DNA of 64,000 nt from Flavobacterium amniphilum (GTDB taxonomy: Bacteria > Bacteroidota > Bacteroidia > Flavobacteriales > Flavobacteriaceae): NCBI RefSeq assembly GCF_023634845.1, contig NZ_JAMLJL010000016.1, positions 1 through 64,000 on the forward strand. The letters run 5' to 3'. Positions 30,983 through 40,528 of the stretch are shown here, in pieces. The notes under the pieces are model-generated. The model saw only the letters and a program-made list of their open reading frames with translations. It was not told the DNA's origin and made no database searches. Every line of letters begins with the position of its first letter. Position 1 is the first letter of the stretch. Made by a program: the position numbers and the translations under genes.

Positions 30983-33900
30983 ATGACCATAAATACAGTT
31001 ACTGATAATATTAATACACAATTTTCCATGAAACTTACTCTTCCACAGCAAGATGTTTATTTCGAACAGCTATTGTTCCCTAATGATCCCATCTATAATA
31101 TCGGGGCCAAAATTGAAATTAAGGGAACAATAGATGCGGAAATATTTAGAAAAGCTTACAAAGCGCTTATTGGGCAGCATGATACCTACCGGAGTATTCT
31201 GGTAAAAGATCAGGAGGAAATTGCAATCAGATTAGTAGATGAACATCAATCGGAATTGGGGTTTGTCGATTTTTCTGATGGCACAAATCCTGCTGATGAA
31301 GCGGTTTCATATATGCAAAAGGAATTCGTGAAACCTTTCAATTTATTTAATGAAAAGCCTTTGCATGTGTTTACTTTGGTCAAAGTGAATGAGGATTTCC
31401 ATTATTTATTTTCGGTGTACCATCACATCATCACTGACGGTTGGGGAACTTCTTTGATGTTCCAGCGATTGGTTCAGAATTATAACGAAATTCATGAATT
31501 CGGGGAAGTAAAAACCGATTATCCTTTCAGTTATAAAAGTTTTGCTGAAGATGACGATGAGTACCAAAACTCAAAACACTTTTCTGAAGATAAAAAGTAT
31601 TGGTTGGAAAGGTTTCAGTCGCTACCCGAATCATTTTTGGAAAAAGCATTTTTAGCTGATAAAGCAAATGAATCTGCCCAAATTAATAAAAGTTCCCGCA
31701 AAGAATTAGTGATTAAAAGAGAATTATACAATGAATTGAATGCCTTGGCAACTGAACATAAATGTTCTTCTTTTCATTTAATTTTAGCGGTTTTATTTAC
31801 GTATTTCGGACGGAAACATCAAAATAATGATTTTGCAATTGGTTTACCGGTTTTAAACAGAAGTAAATCTGCTTATAAGAAAACCGTTGGTTTGTTTATG
31901 GGAGTTTCACCTTTGCGCATTCCACTTGATTTTGATGCTACTTTCGAAGATTTGCTTCACCAGATCAAAAATCAGTTACGTTCTGATTACCGTCATCAAA
32001 GATTTCCTTTAGGCAAATTAATCCAGGAATTGCAGGCTTTCGGTGAAAAAGAAAGAATATTCAACATTACACTTTCGTATGAAAAGCAGAATTATTCGGA
32101 TAATTTCAAGAATACACAAACCACTGTAATTCCGTTGACACATCGGTCGGAAAGAGTTGCCCTTGCAATTTATATCAGGGAATTTGATGAATTGGAGGAT
32201 GTTAAAATTGACTTCGATTATAATGTAAATTATTTTGATGATACTCGGATTACACAATTGGTTCAGCATTTTGAAAGTCTGCTTGCTGAAGTTTTAATCC
32301 ATCCGGGAAAAAGACTAAGCGAGTTTACGTATTTGACAGATGAAGAAGCACAGCAAATCTTACTGGAATTCAATGCTACAAAAACCGATCCGTCAAAAAA
32401 TCAGACACTACTGGATTTATTCAGGCAACAAGCTGAAAAATTTCCCGGAAAAGAAGCTTTAAAAGATGATTTCAGATCATATTCCTATTCGGAATTTGAC
32501 AAGTTATCAGATCAAATCGCCGTCTATCTGACGGTAACTTACGGGAAAAATGATAAATCCCCGATCAGTGTTTTATTGGAACGGTCGGCTAATATGGTAG
32601 CTGTTTTATTGGGAATATTAAAATCGGGAAGGCCTTACATTCCGCTAGATCCGGCATTTCCAGAAGAAAGACTGAATTATATTGTTGAGAATAGCCAAAG
32701 TAAGATATTAATCAATGAAAAAGATTATTTTCTCAATACAACAGATGATGTTTCGGTTGTATCCATGGAAAGTATTTTTGAAAGGATTGATGCATTTGAT
32801 GCTACACCTGAAAATGTGGTTTCTTCCAAAGATACGGCTTACATAATTTATACGTCTGGCTCAACCGGAAATCCTAAAGGTGTCGAAATCGGCCATAAGT
32901 CATTGTTGAATTTTTTGACGAGTATTCAGGAAAAACCGGGAGTTGATTTAAATGACTTGCTATTTTCGGTGACAACTTATTCGTTTGATATTTCAATTTT
33001 GGAGTTTTTTACTCCGTTAATTTCAGGAGCGTCTTTATATATAGCAAGTCAGAAAGTCTTATCAGATGTTAATCTGATTATGGAAAGATTAGAAACAATT
33101 CAGCCCACAATTATTCAGGCAACACCAAGTTTCTACCAAATGTTATTTAATGCTGATTGGCAAGGTGATAAGAAATTAAAAGTCTTGTGTGGCGGTGATT
33201 TATTGAGTGAAGTATTAGCAGAAAAACTGATTGGACACAGTTCTGAAGTATGGAATATGTACGGGCCAACCGAAACAACCATTTGGTCGAGCATAAAAAA
33301 GATTGAGCATCCAAAAGAAGCATCCAATATCGGGAAACCAATCCATAACACACAGTTTTATATTTTGGACCAATTCCTGAGTCCGAAACCAATTGGAACA
33401 ATTGGTGCGATTTATATCGCCGGGGAAGGATTGGCCAAAGGTTATTATAAGAACGAATTATTGACGAGTCAAAAGTTTATTGCCAATCCGTTCGATGCTA
33501 CAAGTTTACTATACGAAACCGGTGATATAGGGAAATGGAACGACAAAGGCGAAATTGAATTTTTGGGAAGAAATGACAATCAGGTCAAAATAAGAGGATA
33601 TCGTATTGAATTGGGTGATATTGAATCGCAATTGAATCAAATACCAGGAATCAAAGACTCGGTTGTGATTGCAAAAAAAGGGGAGCAGCAGGATGCTTTT
33701 TTAGTGGCTTATATCCTAAAAAGCGAAGAAGAAATCGATTCCAATACAATCAATACGGCACTGAAGATGAACCTTCCGTACTATATGATTCCGAATACGA
33801 TTATTCATCTGGAAGAATTCCCGCTTACGCCAAACCAGAAAGTTGACCGCAAATCATTATTGCAAAGAGATATTCAGCAAATCCTGAATGAAGACGATTT

Positions 33901-35485
33901 TAAAGCGCCTGTTTCTGATTTGGAAAGGAAACTTTCTGAGTATTGGAAAGAAGTTTTGAATACCAAAGAACCAATAAGCACAAATGATAACTTTTTTGCA
34001 CTTGGCGGGCACTCATTGAATGCCGTTAAATTGATTGGTTTAATTGAGAAGAAGCTTTCATTGGCAATAACTTTAAGAACGCTTTTTGATTTTCCTACAA
34101 TCGAACAGTTGGCTTGTTATCTGCAGGAACTAAAACCCACTCAAACGATTGGTATGATTGTATCCGATTCAAAGGATTTTTATGAATTAACAGCTCCGCA
34201 ATACAACATTTGGATGGCTTCCCAAAAAGAGAACGGTTCTGTTGCTTATAATATGTCGGCTGCCTATAGGGTTGAAGGGGAAGTTGATTTGCATAAAATT
34301 GCTGATTCGGTGAATGCAATAATCAGGAAGCACGAAATTCTGCGAACCAATTTTATTGAAATAAACGGAATTCCGTATCAAAAAATTAATACAGCAGAAA
34401 ACGTAAAATTTGAAATTACAGTCGTTGAAGAAAATAGTGAAAAAACAGGAAAGGCAATCAATGGGTTGATTAATGCTGCATTTGATCTGGAAACTGATGT
34501 ATTGATAAGAGTTCAATTACTTCAATTGGAAACAAATCAGTTTATATTACTTTTTTCCACCCACCATATTGTAATGGATGGCTTGTCACTGGAAATTTTC
34601 ATTAAGGAATTTATTGAAAATTATAATGACGGTAATACCCATGATTTGTCCCATGAAAATAATTTTCAGTTTAAAGATTATTCGGAATGGCTGAATAAGA
34701 AAGTGGAGGAGAATGCTTCAGGAAACGGATTGTTCTGGGAAAATTATCTTCAAAATTACAAACATAAAGATTCTTTTGACCGTGATTTTAGCGCTGAATT
34801 CAATCAGCAAAACGGAAATAAGCATTTATTTGAGCTATCTGAAGAAACAACTTTAGGTTTGAAAAAACTAGCCCTTGAAGAGCAAGTAACGCTTTATACG
34901 GTTTTAATGACTGCTTTAAATATTCTGATTTATAAATATTCCAATCATAACGATATTTGTGTAGGAACCGTAAATTCAGGAAGAAATATTCCGGAGCTGC
35001 AGAATCAGATTGGAATGTTTGCCAAAACACTTCTTTTACGAACTGTAATGGAACCGGAGCAAACTATTGCCGGATTACTGAATACAACCCAAAAGAATTT
35101 ACTGGAAACGAACGATTATCAGGATGTACCGTTTCATAAGCTGCCACAGTCTGTGTTTGATACGTTGCTTGTATACCAGAATCCTGAATTTTCTTTTGAT
35201 ACCATTAATGAATTCAGTGGTTTTAAATTGACACCTTATCCTGTTGACAATAAGTACAGCAGAATGCCAATGGTGTTTAATTTATTTGAAAGTGAGCATA
35301 AACTGAAAGGTATCATCGATTATAACTCCGACTTATTCGAGAAGGATTCAATCCAGGTTATTGCGTTGAAGTATGGTGAAATTTTAAATGAAATGGTCAA
35401 TAATCCATTATTGAAAGTAGGGGAGATTGATGCCAAATTAGCGTTTGAAAAAAATACAACACTTGACTTTGAATTTAATTTCTAA
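30983..35485 (+). CDS. NRPS with C-A-PCP-C layout, predicted glycine-loading
   Basis: The 1500-residue protein begins with a condensation domain (HHIITDG, His147/148) whose opening, LTLPQQDVYFEQLLFP, resembles starter condensation domains of first modules. The adenylation domain (about 470-950) reads as DILQLGMIWK, the same glycine-type code as the two modules in the first NRPS, and its sequence is clearly homologous but diverged. A carrier follows (GGHS, Ser1011), then a second full-length condensation domain (HHIVMDG, His1194/1195, Asp1199) that closes the protein. An assembly-line protein ending in C should hand its peptide to an acceptor carrier on another protein, plausibly the NRPS that runs off the left edge. 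It probably acts early although its gene lies last. An alternative start is the Met codon at 31028. Confidence 0.95.
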   Translation: MTINTVTDNINTQFSMKLTLPQQDVYFEQLLFPNDPIYNIGAKIEIKGTIDAEIFRKAYKALIGQHDTYRSILVKDQEEIAIRLVDEHQSELGFVDFSDGTNPADEAVSYMQKEFVKPFNLFNEKPLHVFTLVKVNEDFHYLFSVYHHIITDGWGTSLMFQRLVQNYNEIHEFGEVKTDYPFSYKSFAEDDDEYQNSKHFSEDKKYWLERFQSLPESFLEKAFLADKANESAQINKSSRKELVIKRELYNELNALATEHKCSSFHLILAVLFTYFGRKHQNNDFAIGLPVLNRSKSAYKKTVGLFMGVSPLRIPLDFDATFEDLLHQIKNQLRSDYRHQRFPLGKLIQELQAFGEKERIFNITLSYEKQNYSDNFKNTQTTVIPLTHRSERVALAIYIREFDELEDVKIDFDYNVNYFDDTRITQLVQHFESLLAEVLIHPGKRLSEFTYLTDEEAQQILLEFNATKTDPSKNQTLLDLFRQQAEKFPGKEALKDDFRSYSYSEFDKLSDQIAVYLTVTYGKNDKSPISVLLERSANMVAVLLGILKSGRPYIPLDPAFPEERLNYIVENSQSKILINEKDYFLNTTDDVSVVSMESIFERIDAFDATPENVVSSKDTAYIIYTSGSTGNPKGVEIGHKSLLNFLTSIQEKPGVDLNDLLFSVTTYSFDISILEFFTPLISGASLYIASQKVLSDVNLIMERLETIQPTIIQATPSFYQMLFNADWQGDKKLKVLCGGDLLSEVLAEKLIGHSSEVWNMYGPTETTIWSSIKKIEHPKEASNIGKPIHNTQFYILDQFLSPKPIGTIGAIYIAGEGLAKGYYKNELLTSQKFIANPFDATSLLYETGDIGKWNDKGEIEFLGRNDNQVKIRGYRIELGDIESQLNQIPGIKDSVVIAKKGEQQDAFLVAYILKSEEEIDSNTINTALKMNLPYYMIPNTIIHLEEFPLTPNQKVDRKSLLQRDIQQILNEDDFKAPVSDLERKLSEYWKEVLNTKEPISTNDNFFALGGHSLNAVKLIGLIEKKLSLAITLRTLFDFPTIEQLACYLQELKPTQTIGMIVSDSKDFYELTAPQYNIWMASQKENGSVAYNMSAAYRVEGEVDLHKIADSVNAIIRKHEILRTNFIEINGIPYQKINTAENVKFEITVVEENSEKTGKAINGLINAAFDLETDVLIRVQLLQLETNQFILLFSTHHIVMDGLSLEIFIKEFIENYNDGNTHDLSHENNFQFKDYSEWLNKKVEENASGNGLFWENYLQNYKHKDSFDRDFSAEFNQQNGNKHLFELSEETTLGLKKLALEEQVTLYTVLMTALNILIYKYSNHNDICVGTVNSGRNIPELQNQIGMFAKTLLLRTVMEPEQTIAGLLNTTQKNLLETNDYQDVPFHKLPQSVFDTLLVYQNPEFSFDTINEFSGFKLTPYPVDNKYSRMPMVFNLFESEHKLKGIIDYNSDLFEKDSIQVIALKYGEILNEMVNNPLLKVGEIDAKLAFEKNTTLDFEFNF

Positions 35486-35500
35486 CCAATACTTACAGTT

Positions 35501-36151
35501 TTGATTCATATCTATTATTCATATCTGTCCGAGCAAAATCACGAAAGTTTGTTGAAAAATGATTTGCCAAAGTTTGAAACCGAATACCGTGAAAAAATTA
35601 AACGTTACAGAAGATGGCAGGATGCCCAGTCATCTCTTTTAGGAAGGATATTATTATTTAAAGGTGTTGAAGAAATTTATAAGGGAAATCCCCATGATAA
35701 AATCATGAAGCACACCAAATACAATAAGCCTTATTTTGAGAATGATTTAATCCATTTTAATATTTCACATTCAGGAGAAATAGTTGTTTGTGCATTAAGT
35801 GATGAACACGAATTAGGAATTGATATTGAAATTGTCAGGGATATTGAAATAACCGATTTTAAATCACACATGACGGAAAACGAGTGGGACACTATCATTT
35901 TATCAGAGAATGAAAAAGACTCCTTTTTTAGATATTGGACCCAAAAAGAAGCTGTTATAAAAGCCCATGGACATGGTTTGACCATTCCGCTGCAATCTTT
36001 TGAAATCTGTGATAATACAACTGAAATAAATGATGAAAAATATTTTTTAAAGGAAATGAAGATTGATGAACAGTACAAATGTTACGTCTCCCTTAAAACT
36101 AATATCAACGAAATAGCAATAAATAAATATAACGTAAACCCAAAAAATTAA
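35501..36151 (+). CDS. 4'-phosphopantetheinyl transferase (Sfp type)
   Basis: The best start is TTG 35501; no ATG gives the complete N-terminal region. The 216-residue protein carries the ISHS patch, the magnesium-binding GIDIE motif and the WTQKEAVIKAHGHGL motif of Sfp-type transferases. It attaches the phosphopantetheine arm of CoA to the carrier serines. Being the next gene after an NRPS (15 bases), it most likely primes all carrier domains of this cluster, including the one after the KS. Confidence 0.93.
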   Translation: MIHIYYSYLSEQNHESLLKNDLPKFETEYREKIKRYRRWQDAQSSLLGRILLFKGVEEIYKGNPHDKIMKHTKYNKPYFENDLIHFNISHSGEIVVCALSDEHELGIDIEIVRDIEITDFKSHMTENEWDTIILSENEKDSFFRYWTQKEAVIKAHGHGLTIPLQSFEICDNTTEINDEKYFLKEMKIDEQYKCYVSLKTNINEIAINKYNVNPKN

Positions 36152-38103
36152 TGAAAAATAAACTAAAAAATGTAACCAGACTGTTTTTGCTTTTATGCCT
36201 GTTTTCAAGTGCTTTGTACTCACAGACAAATGCTTTTAAGTATGAGAAAACAAACACTTTTTTTCCTGATGTGGAAATCATTAACAAGGATAACATCGAA
36301 TGGGGATATTTGACTGTTCCTGAAAACTGGAAAAAACCTAACGGTAAAAAAATCAAGTTGGCTGTTGCGGTTTTGAAAAAAACATCCAAAACAGGCGATT
36401 CAAATCCGGTACTTTTTGTTGAAGGCGGACCCGGTGCAGGAGAAATTAAAGGAATTTGGACTTGGTTACAGCATCCGTTAAGAGAGAAGAGTGATATCGT
36501 ACTGGTTGACCTTAGAGGTGTTGGTTTTTCTTTTCCTAAGTTTTGTCCTGAATTAGGAAAAAAATTCCTTGAGATTCTGGCTAAAAACCAAAATAGTTCT
36601 CAGGATGCTCAGCAAAAAGCCATTGCCGCCATGGATTGTAAGCAGGACTTATTAAACAGGGATATCGATCTGAAGGCTTATAACAGTGAATCAATTGCCA
36701 AAGATCTGAATGCGCTGAAAAAAGCCTTAAAATATGATAATTGGAATGTCTATGGGGTTTCTTACGCGACATATACCGTTCAGGTTTATGCAAATGATTT
36801 TCCCAAAGACGTGAAAACGCTGATTTTGGATTCTTCCATTCCGGATATTGCAAAGTTCTATTACAATCAAAATACTTCAAATTATGTAGGAAGCCTTGAA
36901 AAAGTTTTTGATGCCTGTAAAAATGATCCAAATTGTAATAAGCAATATCCAAATTTAGAGAATCTTTATTATGAAACGATTGCGAAATTGGAGAAGAATC
37001 CTATTACGGTTAAAGTAGACAAGGAAATTATTCCTGGCGGTGAGTTTACGTATAATGCTGAGGATTTTAAAGTTTGTATACAACAGTCTTTATACCGTAA
37101 AAAGCTAATACAGGTAGTACCTTTATTAATCACCGAATTCAGTAAAGGGAACAAAAATACTTTGAGTTCGCTGGTTGCTGCTTTCTCAGGAGCTTTAAGT
37201 CTGGATTATGGACTGTTCTATACAACCATCAGTAATGAAGCTTTGCCGTATAATTCAGTTGACGCATTTAATAAAGATGCAGGGAAATTTAAAAAATTAA
37301 ATGGTGGACTGTCTTTTTATAAATCCGACTTTTTGGTAAGTGATAAATGGAATTTAGGTCAGAAGAAAGATGTTAATACAGCAAAAGATCTATCAGGCCT
37401 TTCATCATTAACGGCGCCGGTATTGGTGTTTTCAGGTGAATTTGATCCGGTTACGCCGGTTGCTAACGGAAAAATGACTGAAGAGATGTACCAAAACTCA
37501 TTCTTGGTTAAAGCACGGGTTTTGGGGCATGGTCCGAGTTTTTCAGAAGAAGGTTTTGATATTGTTGCAGAATTTATACAAAATCCAACGCATAGGCCTG
37601 ACACCAAAAAAATGGATGCAGACAGCAAAGTACGTTTTGTTACCGATGTGAAGATTAACGGAGGAATTTCAAATTTTGCGAATAGTCTGAATGAGTTTAA
37701 CCTGTTGTTTTTTGCTCCTTTCTTTATAGCCGTTTTTATTCTGTTAATTTCAATTGTGAATTTTTGTTATGTACTGATTAAAAAGAGAACTGCGACTGAA
37801 AACAAACTCCTGAAAGGATTGATTATAAAAACGGCTTTATTGGGCTTTTTTGTAATTGTAGGTTTTGTTTTGGCTATAAACAATACAGTTCAGGATAACT
37901 TCTATATTCTTGCTTTTGGTGTACCGAACCAATTTGATTACTTGTTTCTTATTCTATGGGCATTTATGATATTAACTGCGGTGACGGTGCTTTATTTTAT
38001 TATCAGGATTAAGCATATTTCAGATGCGAGTATCATGGCAACAATTTTATTTTCTTTATTGCTTATCGGCGTTTATTTCCAGTATTGGGGATTTGTGTTT
38101 TAA
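36151..38103 (+). CDS. Exported alpha/beta hydrolase (TAP/proline-iminopeptidase-like) with C-terminal membrane segments
   Basis: ATG 36151 overlaps the preceding stop codon by one base, so it is translationally linked to the PPTase gene. The 650-residue protein has a signal peptide, an N-terminal hydrolase fold (oxyanion motif FVEGGPGAGE, nucleophile GVSYAT with Ser204) and a TAP-like C-terminal part supplying Asp432 (GEFDPVTP) and His460 (GHGPS). About 120 residues at the end form roughly four hydrophobic helices, unusual for this hydrolase family. Inference: a membrane-anchored periplasmic peptidase that matures, or inactivates, the exported peptide. A self-resistance role is equally possible. 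Confidence 0.88.
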   Translation: MKNKLKNVTRLFLLLCLFSSALYSQTNAFKYEKTNTFFPDVEIINKDNIEWGYLTVPENWKKPNGKKIKLAVAVLKKTSKTGDSNPVLFVEGGPGAGEIKGIWTWLQHPLREKSDIVLVDLRGVGFSFPKFCPELGKKFLEILAKNQNSSQDAQQKAIAAMDCKQDLLNRDIDLKAYNSESIAKDLNALKKALKYDNWNVYGVSYATYTVQVYANDFPKDVKTLILDSSIPDIAKFYYNQNTSNYVGSLEKVFDACKNDPNCNKQYPNLENLYYETIAKLEKNPITVKVDKEIIPGGEFTYNAEDFKVCIQQSLYRKKLIQVVPLLITEFSKGNKNTLSSLVAAFSGALSLDYGLFYTTISNEALPYNSVDAFNKDAGKFKKLNGGLSFYKSDFLVSDKWNLGQKKDVNTAKDLSGLSSLTAPVLVFSGEFDPVTPVANGKMTEEMYQNSFLVKARVLGHGPSFSEEGFDIVAEFIQNPTHRPDTKKMDADSKVRFVTDVKINGGISNFANSLNEFNLLFFAPFFIAVFILLISIVNFCYVLIKKRTATENKLLKGLIIKTALLGFFVIVGFVLAINNTVQDNFYILAFGVPNQFDYLFLILWAFMILTAVTVLYFIIRIKHISDASIMATILFSLLLIGVYFQYWGFVF

Positions 38104-38124
38104 GTTAATTATTTATGTGTAGAA

Positions 38125-38156
38125 AAAGGCGCTGGATTTATTCAGCGTCTTTTTTG
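38125..38156 (+). terminator. Rho-independent terminator of the biosynthetic cluster
   Basis: A GCGCTG/CAGCGT stem (one G-T pair) around a short AT loop is followed by TCTTTTTTG, 22 bases after the hydrolase stop codon. It closes the + strand gene cluster. Confidence 0.85.
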
Positions 38157-38198
38157 TTTGTTAAGTATCGCAAGCCCTGTTTCTGAAAACGATTAAAA

Positions 38199-38236
38199 TA
38201 AAAAAAGACGCTTAAGTTAACTTAGCGTCTTTTTTC
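38199..38236. terminator. Bidirectional hairpin terminator
   Basis: A nearly perfect GACGCT-TAAG/CTTA-GCGTC stem is flanked by a run of A on the left and a run of T on the right, so it could act on either strand between the cluster and the tRNA gene. Confidence 0.8.
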
Positions 38237-38324
38237 AATTATTAATTTATTTATTTATTTATATGGAGAATCAGATTATATCATTTCTCCGCAATCTTGG
38301 GTAAGGAACTTTACTCAAGTTAAT

Positions 38325-38357
38325 AAAAAAAAAACACTCAAGATACTTGAGTGTTTT
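38325..38357 (-). terminator. Terminator of the tRNA-Tyr gene
   Basis: On the minus strand, AACACTCAAG-TATC-TTGAGTGTT is followed by ten or more T residues, directly after the tRNA. Confidence 0.85.
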
Positions 38358-38358
38358 G

Positions 38359-38439
38359 TGGGGAGAGCAGGATTCGAACCTGCGAAGGTTTCCCAACGGA
38401 TTTACAGTCCGTCCTCGTTGGCCGCTTGAGTATCTCCCC
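38359..38439 (-). tRNA. tRNA-Tyr (anticodon GTA)
   Basis: On the minus strand the acceptor pair GGGGAGA/TCTCCCC encloses a D-arm (CTCAAGCGGCC), an anticodon arm with loop CTGTAAA (GTA), a long variable arm as in bacterial class II tRNAs, and a T-arm GCAGGTTCGAATCCTGC. CCA is not encoded. A promoter lies just upstream and a terminator just downstream. Confidence 0.97.
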
Positions 38440-38476
38440 AACTATTCTTTCAATAGTTTCGCTCTCAAAGCGGTTG

Positions 38477-38507
38477 CAAATATAGAATCATTTTTCGGGT
38501 TTCCAAA
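38477..38507 (-). promoter_or_regulatory. Bacteroidota-type promoter for tRNA-Tyr
   Basis: On the minus strand there is TTTG, a 19-base spacer and TATATTTG, which matches the -33/-7 consensus. The -7 element ends 38 bases before the mature tRNA 5' end. Confidence 0.75.
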
Positions 38508-38565
38508 CAAAAAAAGGAGATAATTTTAAACTTTTTTGTAAGTAATTGGTAGTAAATGAAATAAA

Positions 38566-38593
38566 AAAAGTCCGAATTGCTCCGGACTTTTAA
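38566..38593. terminator. Terminator after the TlpA-like gene
   Basis: An AGTCCG/CGGACT stem is flanked by A and T runs, 18 bases beyond the stop of the minus-strand thioredoxin gene. Flanking runs make it usable on both strands. Confidence 0.8.
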
Positions 38594-38610
38594 TTTTGTA
38601 TGATAAAGGA

Positions 38611-39752
38611 CTATTTTGACAATAATTCCTGAACTTTTGCTTTCAATTCAACACCGTAAATATTCATTGCTACAATCTTTCCTTTTGAATCCAGAACAAA
38701 TGTTGCCGGAATACTTTCAACTCCATATTGTGTGGCAATCGGTTCTTTCCACTCCATTAAATTGGAAATTTGGTTCCAGTTTAATTTATCTTTTGCAATG
38801 GCTTTTTTCCAATTGGCAGCATCTTTGTCAAGGGAAACACCTATAATATTTAATCCTTTTGGATGAAATTCATTGTAAAGTGCCACTACATGAGGGTTTT
38901 CCTTGCGGCAAGGACCACACCATGAAGCCCAGAAATCGATAATCGTAACTTTTCCCAAAGACTGTTTTAATGAAATAACTTTTCCTTCAGGATTTTTGGC
39001 ACTGAAATCAGGAGCAATACTTCCTAGCTCAATTTTTTTTTTGGAGCTGCCGGATTCGCTTTTTCAATTTTTTCAATATAAGTTTTGATCTTTTTACCAG
39101 TAGAAGTCTCTTTCAGATCACTGCTCAGATTGTCAAAATATTTTTTTATTTTGGTGATATCAGCGTCAGAACTTCCAAACATTTCCTGGATGATTAAAAG
39201 CGAAAGGAACGAATCCTTATTTTTTTCCACATAACTGGCTCTGTGGCTTTGGAATTCATCATCAATCTTTTTATAACTATCCGCTATTTTTTTCATTGTA
39301 ACGGAGTCTTTCTTTGCTGCAGCATCCTTATAGGGCTGGTCATTTTGTTTTCCAAATTCCATTGCCTTATTCTGGATAGGGATCAGGCTTTTTTTGTAAG
39401 CTGCAAGCTCATCGTTAGTGCGGCTACCACTAATGTTGGCAAGTCCCATCATTAAACTGTCTTTTTGGGCTTTTACATTTATGTCCCCTTTCTCAAGGAT
39501 AAACATGAATCCTCCAAGTTGGTCAAAACGTACTCTGTGCATTAATGGTTCTTCTGCTTTCCCCTTAAATTCGAATTTTCCGTCTTTAACAGTAGTCGTG
39601 TCAACTCCCGCAATACCGGTGGCAGCTGATTCATTCTGTTTTTCCAAATAAACCATTGTACCGTCAGGCAGTCCTTTAACTTCTCCTGAAACTTTATACT
39701 TGTTGCATGATACTGCAAGGGCAGAAAGGGCAATAATTGCTAATTTTTTCAT
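38611..39752 (-). pseudogene. TlpA/ResA-like thioredoxin lipoprotein, split by a frameshift at an A10 tract
   Basis: Two abutting frames make one familiar protein. The first part (39752-39024) has a lipoprotein-like signal ending in AVSC and a DUF4369 domain. The second (to 38611) is a thioredoxin fold with the redox motif WASWCGPC. They are broken at a run of ten A on the coding strand (39042-39033). One more A would restore a continuous frame through IELGSIAPDF, the normal start of the thioredoxin domain. Full-length members of about 370 residues are envelope thiol-disulfide reductases. The break may be a sequencing error, a real mutation, or a slippage site giving both products. Confidence 0.8.
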
Positions 39753-39772
39753 CAGTTTTATAATTTTGTAGG

Positions 39773-39802
39773 CAAAAATAAAGGATTTGATTTGAAATCA
39801 AA
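39773..39802 (-). promoter_or_regulatory. Promoter of the TlpA-like gene
   Basis: On the minus strand there is TTTG, an 18-base spacer and TATTTTTG, a full match to the Bacteroidota consensus. The -7 element ends 20 bases before the start codon at 39752. Confidence 0.75.
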
Positions 39803-39834
39803 GTACTTTTATATTTTATTTAATACCAACGTTT

Positions 39835-40383
39835 GTGAATCGGAAAGAGATTAAACTGAAGCCAAATAGCCTTAAAAATACTTTTTGTGTTTTTACCGAA
39901 GTTGACCCGATTGTGATTCAGGAACTCAAACCTGATTTTGAAAGTGAGTCCGGAAGTAAGTATTTTTATACGGATGAAGGAATATACCGGCTGGCAAACC
40001 ATTGGGGAAGATTGGGCAATGCAAAATGGCGATTGGTAGAAAATGGTTTTCACGGATCTTCCAAATTGAAATTGGGATATGCAAGATGGAACGCATTTTA
40101 TCCGGATAATAAATATGAACACTTGTATTATCTGGAAGCCGATTTTAGAACCAATGAAGTATTATATCAGCACAAAATGAATACAACCTATGACGGAAAA
40201 GCAATTTTGAGAACAGCTGATGATACCATGAAGAAGGTGAAGCAGGCGCGGAACATATTGCAATTGACCAATTGGTCAAAACATTTTGAAAATCATGATT
40301 TGGAAGATCTCAGAAAATTAATCGTAACCGATTTGATCTACACGAACCTGACTCTGGATGAAATTAAACGAAAATACGCATGA
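39835..40383 (+). CDS. Conserved hypothetical protein, 182 residues
   Basis: The likely start is GTG 39835. The protein has no signal peptide or membrane span. It contains aromatic-rich stretches (ANHWGRLGNAKWRL) and a helical, charged C-terminus. I do not recognise a catalytic motif. The stop overlaps the next small gene by an ATGA junction, so the two are probably co-translated. Confidence 0.75.
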   Translation: MNRKEIKLKPNSLKNTFCVFTEVDPIVIQELKPDFESESGSKYFYTDEGIYRLANHWGRLGNAKWRLVENGFHGSSKLKLGYARWNAFYPDNKYEHLYYLEADFRTNEVLYQHKMNTTYDGKAILRTADDTMKKVKQARNILQLTNWSKHFENHDLEDLRKLIVTDLIYTNLTLDEIKRKYA

Positions 40384-40526
40384 GTAGAAATAACGAGCAA
40401 AACGCAAAGAAACATAACGATAAATTACATAAGGCCAAAGCAAAAGCTGTAAAACAAAAAGTTGAGCGCAAGGCCCAACTTAAAGCTATTTTGAAAAAAT
40501 TCAATTCGGAACAAACACCGGAATAA
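40380..40526 (+). CDS. Very small basic protein, 48 residues
   Basis: The ATG at 40380 overlaps the previous TGA. The product is almost entirely Lys, Ala, Gln and Asn, with a single predicted helix and strong positive charge (AKAKAVKQKVERKAQLKA). It could bind nucleic acid or be structural. There is no recognised family, and support is mainly the coupled start. Confidence 0.55.
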   Translation: MSRNNEQNAKKHNDKLHKAKAKAVKQKVERKAQLKAILKKFNSEQTPE

Positions 40527-40528
40527 TT

